Source: Phycisphaeraceae bacterium
Lineage (GTDB): Bacteria; Planctomycetota; Phycisphaerae; Phycisphaerales; Phycisphaeraceae
Assembly: GCA_028284155.1 (NCBI GenBank)
Contig: JANQSF010000079.1
Location: 172,530-236,529 of the forward strand
Reading direction: 5' to 3'
Length of the DNA stretch: 64,000 bases
A program made the position numbers and the translations under genes. Position 1 is the first letter of the stretch. Each line of letters opens with the position of its first letter. Positions 41,635 through 50,324 of this stretch are shown here, one piece after another. The notes beneath the pieces were generated by a model that saw only the letters and a list, made by a program, of their open reading frames with translations, was not told where the DNA came from and searched no databases.

Positions 41635-42855
41635 TTAGTGCTTCGCTATCAGGTCGGCCATCGCATCCGCAAAAGCATTTCCAAGCCTGACAAAGAAAGC
41701 GCCGCTTCCCAAGTAGTGATAGGGCCGATCACTGCCAACCGTATCCCACTCGTGATAGTGCTTTGGCCAACCCTTCTTGAACACTCCGTAGGAAAAGTGG
41801 GAGTACTCCGTGTAACTCTCGACCGCCACGACGTTGTCTTTGAATTCCGGCAACTTGGCGGCTTCTCTCTGGCCGACCGAAACCGCGTTCGCGGCCACCT
41901 TCTCCGCCGTCATCCCAGTCCCCAGCACGCCGATCACAAACGGCAGGTTTGGCACCTTGTACTCTTTGCGGACGTCCTTAACGAACGCGACCATGTTGGC
42001 CTTGTAGTTCTCTCGGAACGCCGGCGAAAACTGGTCATTGAAGCCTTGGAACCAAACAAAGCCGGCGATCTCATATCCGGCTTTGACGTCATAGGCCGGA
42101 TGATGATCTTTCAGATTGTCGAGTACCTTTTGGACGGCGTCATTCATCATTCGGTAATCACGCCCAGCGTTCTTCTTGATTTCCTCGGCCTTGCCGCTTG
42201 ACTTCTCTTTGTCGTTCAACTCATAGGCGCCTGCGGAGGGCGGACGGAAGTTGTAATTCAACGACTTGCCACCCCATGAGGTCTTGATCAACAGAATCGG
42301 GCCGTCGATGTGCTTAGCGATAGAGAGTCCAAAGGCATACTCCGGTCCGATCTTCTTCCCGTCGCCACCATAACCGACTCCGAGCTTGCCAGACTTCCTG
42401 TTGCGATCCGCAATTGAACTGATATAGACCCGATCAGACACCGCGCAGGCCGAGGCGACCAATTGCTTGTAGGCCTCGTGCGCGTCTTTGAGCTTCTTCA
42501 CCTCGGCCTCGAGTGCCAATTTTTCCGGGCCCGGCTTCATCGCCTTAATCTTGTCGTTGGAGATGCCTCCAGTCAGCGAATCGATCTTCCTTCCCCGGAC
42601 CAATTGGTCCAGCAGCATCTGCTTGGACACCTTGCTTCCTCGTCCGAATACCAATTCCACAAGCGCCTCGTCCCGCGCGTCGTCTGAGTGAAACAGTGTG
42701 GCGATGGTGTGGGCCCGCGCGTGGCCAACCATGTTAGACTGCCCCGCCAAGATAAAGACCTTCAGTTTTGTCTCGGCAAGAGACGGGCTGACGATCAATA
42801 GGCACGAGGCCACCACAACTGACGTAAGACTTATCTTGAACAGCTTGGACTTCAT
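41635..42855 (-). CDS. SASA-type (sialate O-acetylesterase-like) carbohydrate esterase
   Basis: A 406-residue exported protein starting at ATG 42855, with GAGGAA 6 nt upstream and signal peptide SLTSVVVASCLLIVSPSLA. The SASA/SGNH signature is FILAGQSNMVGHA (catalytic Ser in GQSN), then LLIKTSWGGKSLNYNF, IAGFVWFQGFNDQF (the W.QG.ND block) and a C-terminal YHEWDTVGSDRPYHYLGSG with the likely catalytic His. Residues about 60-160 form an inserted helical segment absent from the shorter paralogue at 50325-51314. It should remove O-acetyl groups from polysaccharides outside the cytoplasm. It is divergent from the sulfatase at 43446, and the pair may be co-regulated. Confidence 0.87.
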   Translation of the reverse strand: MKSKLFKISLTSVVVASCLLIVSPSLAETKLKVFILAGQSNMVGHARAHTIATLFHSDDARDEALVELVFGRGSKVSKQMLLDQLVRGRKIDSLTGGISNDKIKAMKPGPEKLALEAEVKKLKDAHEAYKQLVASACAVSDRVYISSIADRNRKSGKLGVGYGGDGKKIGPEYAFGLSIAKHIDGPILLIKTSWGGKSLNYNFRPPSAGAYELNDKEKSSGKAEEIKKNAGRDYRMMNDAVQKVLDNLKDHHPAYDVKAGYEIAGFVWFQGFNDQFSPAFRENYKANMVAFVKDVRKEYKVPNLPFVIGVLGTGMTAEKVAANAVSVGQREAAKLPEFKDNVVAVESYTEYSHFSYGVFKKGWPKHYHEWDTVGSDRPYHYLGSGAFFVRLGNAFADAMADLIAKH

Positions 42856-43445
42856 GGATGATTCCTCTTCTGTGGTGTGACGGATATCCCGATTGATGAG
42901 AGAATGGTAACCGAACTGGCTGATCTTATGGAGCATCAAGCACGACGTTTACTCGCCGGATACACCCTTTGAGCGGGGTCATACTCAGTAAAGCACACAC
43001 CCACGGCAACGGCCTTACAGTCGACCGTCACACATAGGATGGCGCCCGCCGCAAGTTGCCACAGCATCGATTCGGGCAACTGCCCGGCGAAGCTGCCGTG
43101 TGCACTTCTTCAACTCATTACGAAGTACTTTGTCATGACCCCTGTGTTCCAGACGGCTCTCGATCTGGGCTCCCCCCAAACCACACACTCGCGACTGTAG
43201 TACCTCCGAGATCGCCGGGAACAGCGGTCTTGGGCCAGCCGATACTACCATTGTTCGCCGGCTGAACAAGTCACATCTATGCACGCTAAGGGCTGCGCTG
43301 CGGAAGGGCACGACTTCATAGATTGACAACCTTTGCTGCACTCACTGCGCCGGCCGCTCGCATGCCATGTCGCCACCTTGAGATTAGCTTCAAAGCAGAC
43401 TACCTTGGGCTCGGCCTTGAATGCCTGACGTGGAGGTCCTCCGTG
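42856..43445. other. Divergent intergenic region, SASA esterase and sulfatase
   Basis: A 590-bp region that should hold promoters for both flanking genes. The ribosome binding sites at each end are clear (GAGGAA on the minus strand at 42862-42867; GGAGG at 43432-43436). A TTGACA at 43323-43328 has no matching -10 at normal spacing. No coding frame is supported. Confidence 0.45.
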
Positions 43446-45854
43446 ATGCGCACTGCTTTTCTCGCTACTGCGGTGATTCTATTCCCTGGTATCGCGCACA
43501 GCGCAGACGATCGGCCCAACATCGTGCTAATCATGGCCGACGATATCGGCGTCGAAGGACTCGGTTGCTATGGCGGCTTGAGTTACAAGACACCAACTCT
43601 CGACCGTATGGCTGCACAGGGTGTTCGTTTTACGCATGCATACGCGCAACCACTGTGCACAAACACTCGCATCCAATTGATGACGGGTCTCTACAACAAC
43701 CGGAACTGGTTGTATTTCGGGACGCTCGATCCAAAGGCGAAGACAATTGGACACTACATGCGGGATGCAGGATACAGCACTTGCATCGCGGGCAAGTGGC
43801 AGTTGCAGAGCTACGACCCACCGAGCTATCCCGGCTCGCACTTGCGGCGGGGCAAGGGAATGAAAGTTAACGACGCGGGGTTTGACGAGTACAGCCTGTT
43901 CCATGCGTGGCACACAGAAGACAAGGGATCGCGATTCGCCGACCCTACCACCTATCAGAATGGCACACTGATCAAAGCACTCCAAGGGAAATACGGGCCG
44001 GACCACTGGGTTGGTTTCATCAACGACTTCATCACACGAAAGAAGGACGAGGACAAACCATTCTTTGTCTACTACGCGATGGCGCTGCCGCACCGCCCAT
44101 TCGTGCCCACACCCGACAGCCTCGATTGGCCAAATGACGCCAGCCACTTAACCGAAGACACACGTCACTTCCCGGGTATGGTTCAGTACATGGACAAGTG
44201 CGTCGGCCGTGTGATCCAACACATCGACGACCTGGGGCTTGGTGACAACACGTTGGTGATCTTCTACAGCGACAACGGCACTCACAGAAAGATCACGTCG
44301 CAGACGCGGAGTGGCCCGGTCGTCGGTGGCAAAGGCAGAACGACAGATGCAGGTACGCATGTGCCATTGATCGTCCGATGGACTGGGAAGATCAGGCCGG
44401 GCATCAACGATAATCTTGTCGACTCAACCGACTTCCTACCGACTGTCATGGAAGCGGCTGGTCAAGCCCTTCGTGACGAGGCCGCCATTGACGGTATCAG
44501 TTTCTACTCTCAGCTTTTCGGTAAGCCGGGCCCCACTCGCCCATGGGTGTTCTGCCACTACGACCCGCGGCCGGGATGGGACAAGGATCAATTCAGAAAG
44601 GTCCGATTCGCGCGCGACAAGCGATACAAGCTCTATGGGGACGGCAAGCTCTACGACGTGCCAAATGACAAACTCGAACAACAACCCATCTTCCCCGCTA
44701 ACGACACCGAGGCAACGCGCAGAGCCCGCCAACGCCTCGCTCTTGTGCTGGACGCCATGCCCAACCCAGACCCCGCGCCGCGCGACGGCGACCCGCGGGA
44801 CTCCAAGCAGCGATTGTACTTGGCCGCAGGCGGTGAACTCAGCGTGTACGGGGTAAACAAGGAGAGCGGCGAGCTTACCCGGCTTCAGCAACTACGTCTC
44901 GACGGCGCGGGCCCATTCACATTTGCGCCGAATCGACAACTGATGTACGCCGTCGCGGTTGCGTCTAGTGCACAAGGGACAACACCGGCTATCGCCACGC
45001 TACAGATTGGGAAAGGCGGCGAATTGAAGCTCGTCCACAACGCGAAGATCGCAATGCGACCCGGTTATCTGATGACCGACAACAACGGCGAGTTCTTGGC
45101 TGGCAACCACTATGGACCGGGTAAGGCGACGATCTGGAAGATCGATCCGGTTTGTCGCGGTGTTACCGCTCAAACCTTGACGTTCGAGCAGAAGGCACAC
45201 AGCGCCGTGTTTTCGCCGGACAATCATTGGCTGCTTGTCCCGGCAACCGGCCCCAATAAGATCTTCATCAATCACTTCACCGCACAGGTGGGGACGTCCG
45301 AACCGAATGACCCGCCCTTCGCAAGTGGCCCCACGGGTCGTGATGAAGCGAAGCAACCCCGACACTTGGTCTTCCATCCCAACCTCTCCATTGCCTACAC
45401 AACGCAAGAGCGTGAACAGCCCGGCGTAGGCGTTTGGCAATGGGACACGGAAAGCGGCACACTCAAGCTGATTCAGAATCTCGTGACTCAACCCGATGGG
45501 TTCGATGGCCGCATCACAACCGCTGATCTTCACGTGACGCCCGATGGCCGGTTTCTTTACGTGTCCAACCGCGACATTACCAATCGCGGTTCGCCTACCG
45601 GGAGAGACAGCATCGTGGGATTCAGCGTTGATCCTCAAACTGGACGTTTGAAGCAGATCGGACACTACCCGTGCGAACGCGTACCAAGATCGTTTACGAT
45701 CGACAAACTCGGCAAGTACCTGTATGTCGCCGGTCAGGGTGACGCACGACTGGGCGCGTATCGCATCGAGGACTCTGGTGCGCTCAAGAAGATCGCACAG
45801 TACCCGGCCGGGAAAGGCCCGATCTGGGTTGAAACGATGTCGATCATCGAATGA
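43446..45854 (+). CDS. Sulfatase fused to lactonase-like seven-bladed propeller
   Basis: An 802-residue exported protein; GGAGG precedes GTG 43443/ATG 43446 and a signal peptide (FLATAVILFPGIAHSA) follows. Residues about 20-450 are a sulfatase: RPNIVLIMADDIG metal site, GKWQLQSY, ALPHRPFVPTP and YSDNGTH. The maturation motif reads Cys71-Thr-Asn73-Thr-Arg75, so the proline of the usual CxPxR is replaced by Asn; whether this Cys is converted to formylglycine is open. Residues about 455-800 form a propeller like the 6-phosphogluconolactonase (Pgl) family: LSVYGVNKESGELT, HLVFHPNLSIAYTTQE, DLHVTPDGRFLYVSNR and RSFTIDKLGKYLYVAGQ. The joined build suggests a sugar-sulfate hydrolase with a substrate-holding or lactone-acting partner domain. 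Substrate unknown. Confidence 0.87.
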   Translation: MRTAFLATAVILFPGIAHSADDRPNIVLIMADDIGVEGLGCYGGLSYKTPTLDRMAAQGVRFTHAYAQPLCTNTRIQLMTGLYNNRNWLYFGTLDPKAKTIGHYMRDAGYSTCIAGKWQLQSYDPPSYPGSHLRRGKGMKVNDAGFDEYSLFHAWHTEDKGSRFADPTTYQNGTLIKALQGKYGPDHWVGFINDFITRKKDEDKPFFVYYAMALPHRPFVPTPDSLDWPNDASHLTEDTRHFPGMVQYMDKCVGRVIQHIDDLGLGDNTLVIFYSDNGTHRKITSQTRSGPVVGGKGRTTDAGTHVPLIVRWTGKIRPGINDNLVDSTDFLPTVMEAAGQALRDEAAIDGISFYSQLFGKPGPTRPWVFCHYDPRPGWDKDQFRKVRFARDKRYKLYGDGKLYDVPNDKLEQQPIFPANDTEATRRARQRLALVLDAMPNPDPAPRDGDPRDSKQRLYLAAGGELSVYGVNKESGELTRLQQLRLDGAGPFTFAPNRQLMYAVAVASSAQGTTPAIATLQIGKGGELKLVHNAKIAMRPGYLMTDNNGEFLAGNHYGPGKATIWKIDPVCRGVTAQTLTFEQKAHSAVFSPDNHWLLVPATGPNKIFINHFTAQVGTSEPNDPPFASGPTGRDEAKQPRHLVFHPNLSIAYTTQEREQPGVGVWQWDTESGTLKLIQNLVTQPDGFDGRITTADLHVTPDGRFLYVSNRDITNRGSPTGRDSIVGFSVDPQTGRLKQIGHYPCERVPRSFTIDKLGKYLYVAGQGDARLGAYRIEDSGALKKIAQYPAGKGPIWVETMSIIE

Positions 45855-46725
45855 CTTTCCCCGCTGACCGATGATGGGCACCGCTGCCGATTGGCTCCTC
45901 TGCGAGTGATGATCTTTCAAACCCGGATAGGTCGCCCGGTCTTGCAGACACGGACGGTCTGCCCTAGAAGAGACGACGCGGCCAGCAGGAGATTGTGATT
46001 CGGCTCAGTTACAGACCAACAGCGGACCGCCTCAAGGCTAGTCAACACGATGAAAAATCAACCATTGTCGTTCCATCCCGGTCCATGGACAATGTTCGCA
46101 GCAATGTTGCGGGTGGTTGACCTTACTCCCTGAACCGCGAAAGTGTTGATACGTGAGTATTCGGCACGGACGCAATCAGGACAGGGCAACGGACATGGCC
46201 GTACATCGCAAGACAATCAGGGCCCCAGGCGACTATCAACACATCCGCCAAAGTCGGGGAGATACCGTCCGGCGTATCGAGGTACTAGCGACCGGGCTGA
46301 TCGCGACGACCAGTTCTCTCACCTCAGCATTCACCCGGCTCACGGGACAGCTCGTGATCATTACGGAATCGCCGAATTCAGCCTGAGGGGATTGCAGACA
46401 GGACCGTCTCCGCCCCACTCCCGCAACAACACACCATCTATTTCTCAGGCTTGGGACAGGGGAAGGACGTATCAGTCTGTAGGAAGCCGCTACCCCACTC
46501 CATCGGCGTCTCATGACGAGACAAGGGGATGCTGTGTTCAAGCACGCCGCGTCAAGTCATGTTCCGCAGGTCGCCGAAGGATCTAGCGAATGACGACCAC
46601 CTCCACACAGTTCGAGAGCGATGCTGAGCACGTTGAGGTCTCTCTCTGCCTTCACCGCTCGGAACGCGGCCTACTTGCTAGTTGCTGACGGCCGGCTGTT
46701 CGCATACCTTCATACAGATCCAGCT
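45855..46725. other. Long intergenic region without a supported gene
   Basis: About 870 bp between the sulfatase/lactonase gene and the YqiJ-like gene. A GCAGAC-7 nt-GTCTGC hairpin lies at 45944-45962, about 90 bp after the sulfatase stop. A 147-codon open frame at 46143-46586 is low in hydrophobic residues, rich in Ser/Arg/Gly and shows no motif, so I do not call it. Several short direct sequence similarities (GACAGG/ACAGG) are trivial. Confidence 0.45.
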
Positions 46726-47367
46726 ATGCACGCTTCGTCGGAACACGCTGGGCTCGGAATCTTGGGCATGCAATTCATCATGGACATCTTCGGCGTCGAT
46801 CTGACGAAATACAGCGACGTGACGATCTACTTCGTCATGGGCTCGATCGCGTCCATCGTCTTTGGCATCCGACTCATCCTGGCTGTCTTCCTTGGGGGTG
46901 ATGGCGGCGACTTCGAGATTGATGGCGATGGTGTACCCGAAGCCGCCGGCGATGGTGACGGCGCGTTCTCGCTCTTCAGTCTGCTGTCGATCACCGCGTT
47001 CTTCATGGGCACCGGCTGGATGGGCGTCGCTTGCCGTAAAGACTGGGAACTCAACGGTCCTGTGTCGTTACTGATCTCGGTTGTGTTCGGCGTATTCATG
47101 ATGCTGCTCGCTTCAGGATTGATGTTCTATGTTCGCCGTCTCGGCACACACTCCCAGTTTGACCCGAAGAGAGCCAAGGGCGGAACAGGCAAGACCTATG
47201 TGACGATTCCAGCCAAGGGCGAAGGGCGCGGCCGTGTAGAGATTGACGTGGACGGTCGTCGAAAGGTGATGGAGGCGGTAAGCACCGGCGAATCGATTGA
47301 ATCATTCAAAGCAGTCAAAGTGATTGACGTGGGCGACGATGGCTGCCTCGTCGTCGAGCCCGAATAA
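46726..47367 (+). CDS. YqiJ/NfeD-like membrane protein with C-terminal OB fold
   Basis: A 213-residue membrane protein (from ATG 46726). Three membrane segments are visible: IYFVMGSIASIVFGIRLILAV near residues 27-50, LFSLLSITAFFMGTGWMG near 85-103, and VSLLISVVFGVFMMLLASG near 115-135. A strongly acidic Gly/Asp loop sits between the first two. The C-terminal 65 residues (GKTYVTIPAKGEGRGRVEI, then VKVIDVGDDGCLVVEP) fit the NfeD-type OB fold. Proteins of this kind are encoded beside flotillins, as here (15 bp gap), and help place them in the membrane. ATG 46768 and an upstream ATG 46621 are other possible starts; the long version adds residues of no family character. Confidence 0.8.
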   Translation: MHASSEHAGLGILGMQFIMDIFGVDLTKYSDVTIYFVMGSIASIVFGIRLILAVFLGGDGGDFEIDGDGVPEAAGDGDGAFSLFSLLSITAFFMGTGWMGVACRKDWELNGPVSLLISVVFGVFMMLLASGLMFYVRRLGTHSQFDPKRAKGGTGKTYVTIPAKGEGRGRVEIDVDGRRKVMEAVSTGESIESFKAVKVIDVGDDGCLVVEPE

Positions 47368-47382
47368 TCATGGGGGCATGTG

Positions 47383-48996
47383 ATGTTGATAGCTAACGCA
47401 CTCTTTGAGTCTTCCGGCTTACTTATGGTGATCGGCGGCGTCGTGGCCGTCATCATGTTTGTACTGGTCATCTTTTCCCGGCAGTACAAGCGTTGTCCGT
47501 CCAATCGTGTGCTGGTGAAGTATGGACGCGTCGGCGGGCGGGCCGCGTCGCAGTGCATTCACGGTGGCGCAACGTTCGTCGTGCCCATGTTGCAGTCGTA
47601 CGGCTACCTCACGCTCGAGCCGATGACGATCGACATTGACTTAACGTCGGCGCTGTCGAAAAAGAACATCCGCGTGAATGTCCCCTCAACATTCACTTGC
47701 GGCATCTCCACCGAAACAACAATCATGCAGAACGCTGCCGAGCGTTTGCTGCATCTGCCTACGGTCGATATTGCCGCCCAGGCACAGGACATCATTCTTG
47801 GTCAGATGCGGTTGGTCATTGCGACGCTGACGATCGAACAGATCAACCAGGACCGCGAGACATTCCTCGACCTGGTGAATACCAACGTCAATACGGAGTT
47901 GAACAAGATCGGCCTTGAAGTGATCAACGTGAACATTCGCGATATCACTGACGAGTCGGGCTACATCGACGCGATCGGCCGACGTGCCGCGGCAGAAGCG
48001 ATCAACACTGCGAAGGTTGAAGTCGCGGAACAGGACAAGCTTGGCGAGATTGGCCAGGCCACGGCCAATCGTGAGAAGGAAGTGCAAGTCGCGCGGCAAC
48101 ACGCCGAGTCCGCGAAAGGACAGAAGGAAGCGGAACGTGATCAGCGTGTTGCCGTATCGAAGTATGAAGCGGAGGGTATCACCGGCGAAGCCAATGCAAA
48201 GCGTGAACAGGAGATTGCAATCGCACAACAGGATGCGTTGGCTGCGCAAGGCAAGAAACAGGCTGACGCAGACCGTCGTGTCAAAGTCGCTGAATATGAA
48301 GCCAGCGCCGTCGAAGGCGAAAACAAATCGAAAGCCGAGATCGCCGCCTACGAAGCGACGCTCGCTGAACGCCGCGCCGAAGCAAGCCGTCGCGGCGAAG
48401 TTGCCGCAGCCGAAGCGGCCCGTGACGTCCTGATCGCCGAGCGTGAACAGGAACAGGCTCGACTCGAGAAGGAACAGATCGTTCTACAGAACATTGAAAA
48501 GCAGAAGGTCGAGATTGACGCCGAGGCTGAGGCTGAACGTATCCGACGACTGGCTAAGGGTGAAGCCGACGGCGTTCTTGCCAAGTACCAGGCCGAGGCG
48601 GAAGGCGTTCAAGCCGTGCTACAAGCCAAGGCCGCTGGTTACGCGAAGCTGCTTGACACCTGTGGCGAGGAGAAGCAGATTGCTGCCACACTGTTGCTGC
48701 TCGAAAAGTTGCCCGAACTCGTCGACATGCAGGTCCGTGCGATTCAAAACCTCAAGATCGACAAGATCACCGTCTGGGATTCAGGCGACGGCGGTGGCGA
48801 CACCGGCGACGGCATGACCAGGGGCAGCACGTCAACATTCCTGCGCAGCTTGATGTCGTCGCTGCCACCCATGCACGAGCTCGCAGAGCAAGCGGGTATC
48901 GAGTTGCCCACTGTTCTTGGCAGCTTGAAAGACAAAGACAATGAGGATACTGCCAAATCCGCGCACGAAGACGGGCCGACGCCGAACGAAAGTTAG
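47383..48996 (+). CDS. Flotillin family protein (YqiK-like)
   Basis: A 537-residue SPFH/flotillin protein. An N-terminal membrane anchor (LLMVIGGVVAVIMFVLVIF, about 13-31) precedes the SPFH domain at about 35-240 (CPSNRVLVKYGRVGG, GGATFVVPMLQSY, DIDLTSALSKKNIRVNVP, TIEQINQDRETF). The region about 200-420 is a long coiled coil of Glu/Ala/Lys repeats typical of flotillins. The C-terminal part is Gly/Asp rich. ATG 47383 follows GGGGG by 6 nt; GTG 47380 is adjacent. Flotillins scaffold lipid microdomains and, in bacteria, can affect membrane fluidity and protein complex assembly. The pair with the NfeD-like gene matches the yqiJ-yqiK arrangement of enterobacteria. It converges on the next gene with only 10 bp between stops. 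Confidence 0.9.
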   Translation: MLIANALFESSGLLMVIGGVVAVIMFVLVIFSRQYKRCPSNRVLVKYGRVGGRAASQCIHGGATFVVPMLQSYGYLTLEPMTIDIDLTSALSKKNIRVNVPSTFTCGISTETTIMQNAAERLLHLPTVDIAAQAQDIILGQMRLVIATLTIEQINQDRETFLDLVNTNVNTELNKIGLEVINVNIRDITDESGYIDAIGRRAAAEAINTAKVEVAEQDKLGEIGQATANREKEVQVARQHAESAKGQKEAERDQRVAVSKYEAEGITGEANAKREQEIAIAQQDALAAQGKKQADADRRVKVAEYEASAVEGENKSKAEIAAYEATLAERRAEASRRGEVAAAEAARDVLIAEREQEQARLEKEQIVLQNIEKQKVEIDAEAEAERIRRLAKGEADGVLAKYQAEAEGVQAVLQAKAAGYAKLLDTCGEEKQIAATLLLLEKLPELVDMQVRAIQNLKIDKITVWDSGDGGGDTGDGMTRGSTSTFLRSLMSSLPPMHELAEQAGIELPTVLGSLKDKDNEDTAKSAHEDGPTPNES

Positions 48997-49006
48997 CCAA
49001 CAGTGA

Positions 49007-50299
49007 CTATGAGCCAGGCGTCACGGTCGCCTTGAACTGATCGATGGCCTTGCGCATGGACATGGTTCGTTCGGCATGCTGCGCGGCTAGATTAGTCGCT
49101 TCTTTCGGATCGGTCTGGAGATCGTAGAGTTCGACGTTGTCGCCCTTGACGATCATCTTCCATTGGCCTCGACGCATTGCCGTACCGAGCTTGGGCTCGT
49201 AACCGAAGAAGATGTCGCGGTCGGGCACGTATTTCTGCTTGAGGAGATGGTCTTTGAGACTGACCCCATCGAGGTTCCCCGGGTTGGACTTCGCAATCCC
49301 TGCGATGTCGGTAAACGTCGGGAACAGGTCAAAACCAACGACCAGCGCATCGGACTTCGTCCCCGCCTTGATCTTGCCCGGCCACCACGCGATGGCGGGC
49401 ACACGGTGTCCGCCTTCGTACTGACTGAACTTGCCCCCGCGCCGCAACCGGAATTGCTGCGGGCTCATGCCCACCGCCCCATTGTCGGAGAAGAAGAACA
49501 CCAGCGTGTCGTCCGCTAGGCCCTGCGCCGCAAGCGTGTCCAAGATCTGGCCGACGCCCTTGTCCAGCTCTTGCAACATCACCTTGTACTTCGCGCGGTT
49601 CTTGTCGTTCGTGGCGTGCTGGCTCTCACCTCTGACCCGCCTGTCCGGTGTGTCGGCCGGGGTCTGGTAGGGATTGTGCACCGCCTGGTGCGAGACGTAC
49701 AGGAAGAAGGGCTTGTCCTTGTTGCGCTTGATAAAGCCGACGCTCATCTCCGTAATGAGGTGCGTGCCGTAGCCCTCAAGCCCCTGTGCCCGCTCCAGGC
49801 CATTGCGCCAGCCGCCGAACCGGTGAAAGTCGCTGCCGCCGGTGAGGAATCCGACAAACTCATCGAACCCGTGGTGCACCGGGTTGTACTTGTCCTGATA
49901 GCCGCAGTGCCACTTGCCGTAAAGGGCGGTGGCGTAACCGTTGTCCTTGAACACACGCGGGATGGTGGGGACGGAGGGGAGTATGCCGCTGTCCGGCTCC
50001 CGGCTGCCGACAATGACGTCCGCGATGCCCAGACGTTGCTGATACCGACCGGTGAGGAACGCGACGCGGGTCGGGCTGCACACCGAGGAGTTGGTGTGGA
50101 AGTCGGTGAACAACATGCCCTCGCGGGCCATCCGCTCGAGGCGCGGCGTCTTTACCCAGCCGTTATAGAGGCCCATGTCGCGGCAGCCCAGATCATCTGC
50201 CAAGATCACCACGATGTTGGGCCGACGATCGGTGTCAGCCAATCCCTGCATCGCGACCATCGAAACACACAGCAGACAGACAAAAGCTCTGTAGCGCAT
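49007..50299 (-). CDS. Secreted sulfatase (type I, CxPxR)
   Basis: A 430-residue arylsulfatase-family protein with a signal peptide (residues 1-21). The metal site is RPNIVVILADDLGCRD. The maturation signature CSPTR begins at Cys74 and is followed by GR at the expected distance, so the Cys should be converted to formylglycine. Further family blocks are YATALYGKWHCGY, GFDEFVGFLTGG, LYVSHQAVHNPYQTP and FFFSDNGAVG. It should remove sulfate esters from polysaccharides in the periplasm or outside the cell. It lies 25 bp downstream of a SASA esterase on the same strand; the two form a likely operon able to take off both sulfate and acetyl groups. Confidence 0.92.
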   Translation of the reverse strand: MRYRAFVCLLCVSMVAMQGLADTDRRPNIVVILADDLGCRDMGLYNGWVKTPRLERMAREGMLFTDFHTNSSVCSPTRVAFLTGRYQQRLGIADVIVGSREPDSGILPSVPTIPRVFKDNGYATALYGKWHCGYQDKYNPVHHGFDEFVGFLTGGSDFHRFGGWRNGLERAQGLEGYGTHLITEMSVGFIKRNKDKPFFLYVSHQAVHNPYQTPADTPDRRVRGESQHATNDKNRAKYKVMLQELDKGVGQILDTLAAQGLADDTLVFFFSDNGAVGMSPQQFRLRRGGKFSQYEGGHRVPAIAWWPGKIKAGTKSDALVVGFDLFPTFTDIAGIAKSNPGNLDGVSLKDHLLKQKYVPDRDIFFGYEPKLGTAMRRGQWKMIVKGDNVELYDLQTDPKEATNLAAQHAERTMSMRKAIDQFKATVTPGS

Positions 50300-50324
50300 T
50301 GTGGCGTTCCTTGTGAGGTGCGAG

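Noticed and set aside
45944..45962. GCAGAC-GTCTGC hairpin after the sulfatase/lactonase gene
   Set aside because: Only 6 bp of stem, 7-nt loop, no T-run and 90 bp from the stop; too weak to call a terminator.
46143..46586. 147-codon frame in the long intergenic stretch
   Set aside because: Low hydrophobic content, biased Ser/Arg/Gly/Pro composition and no motif or ribosome binding site.
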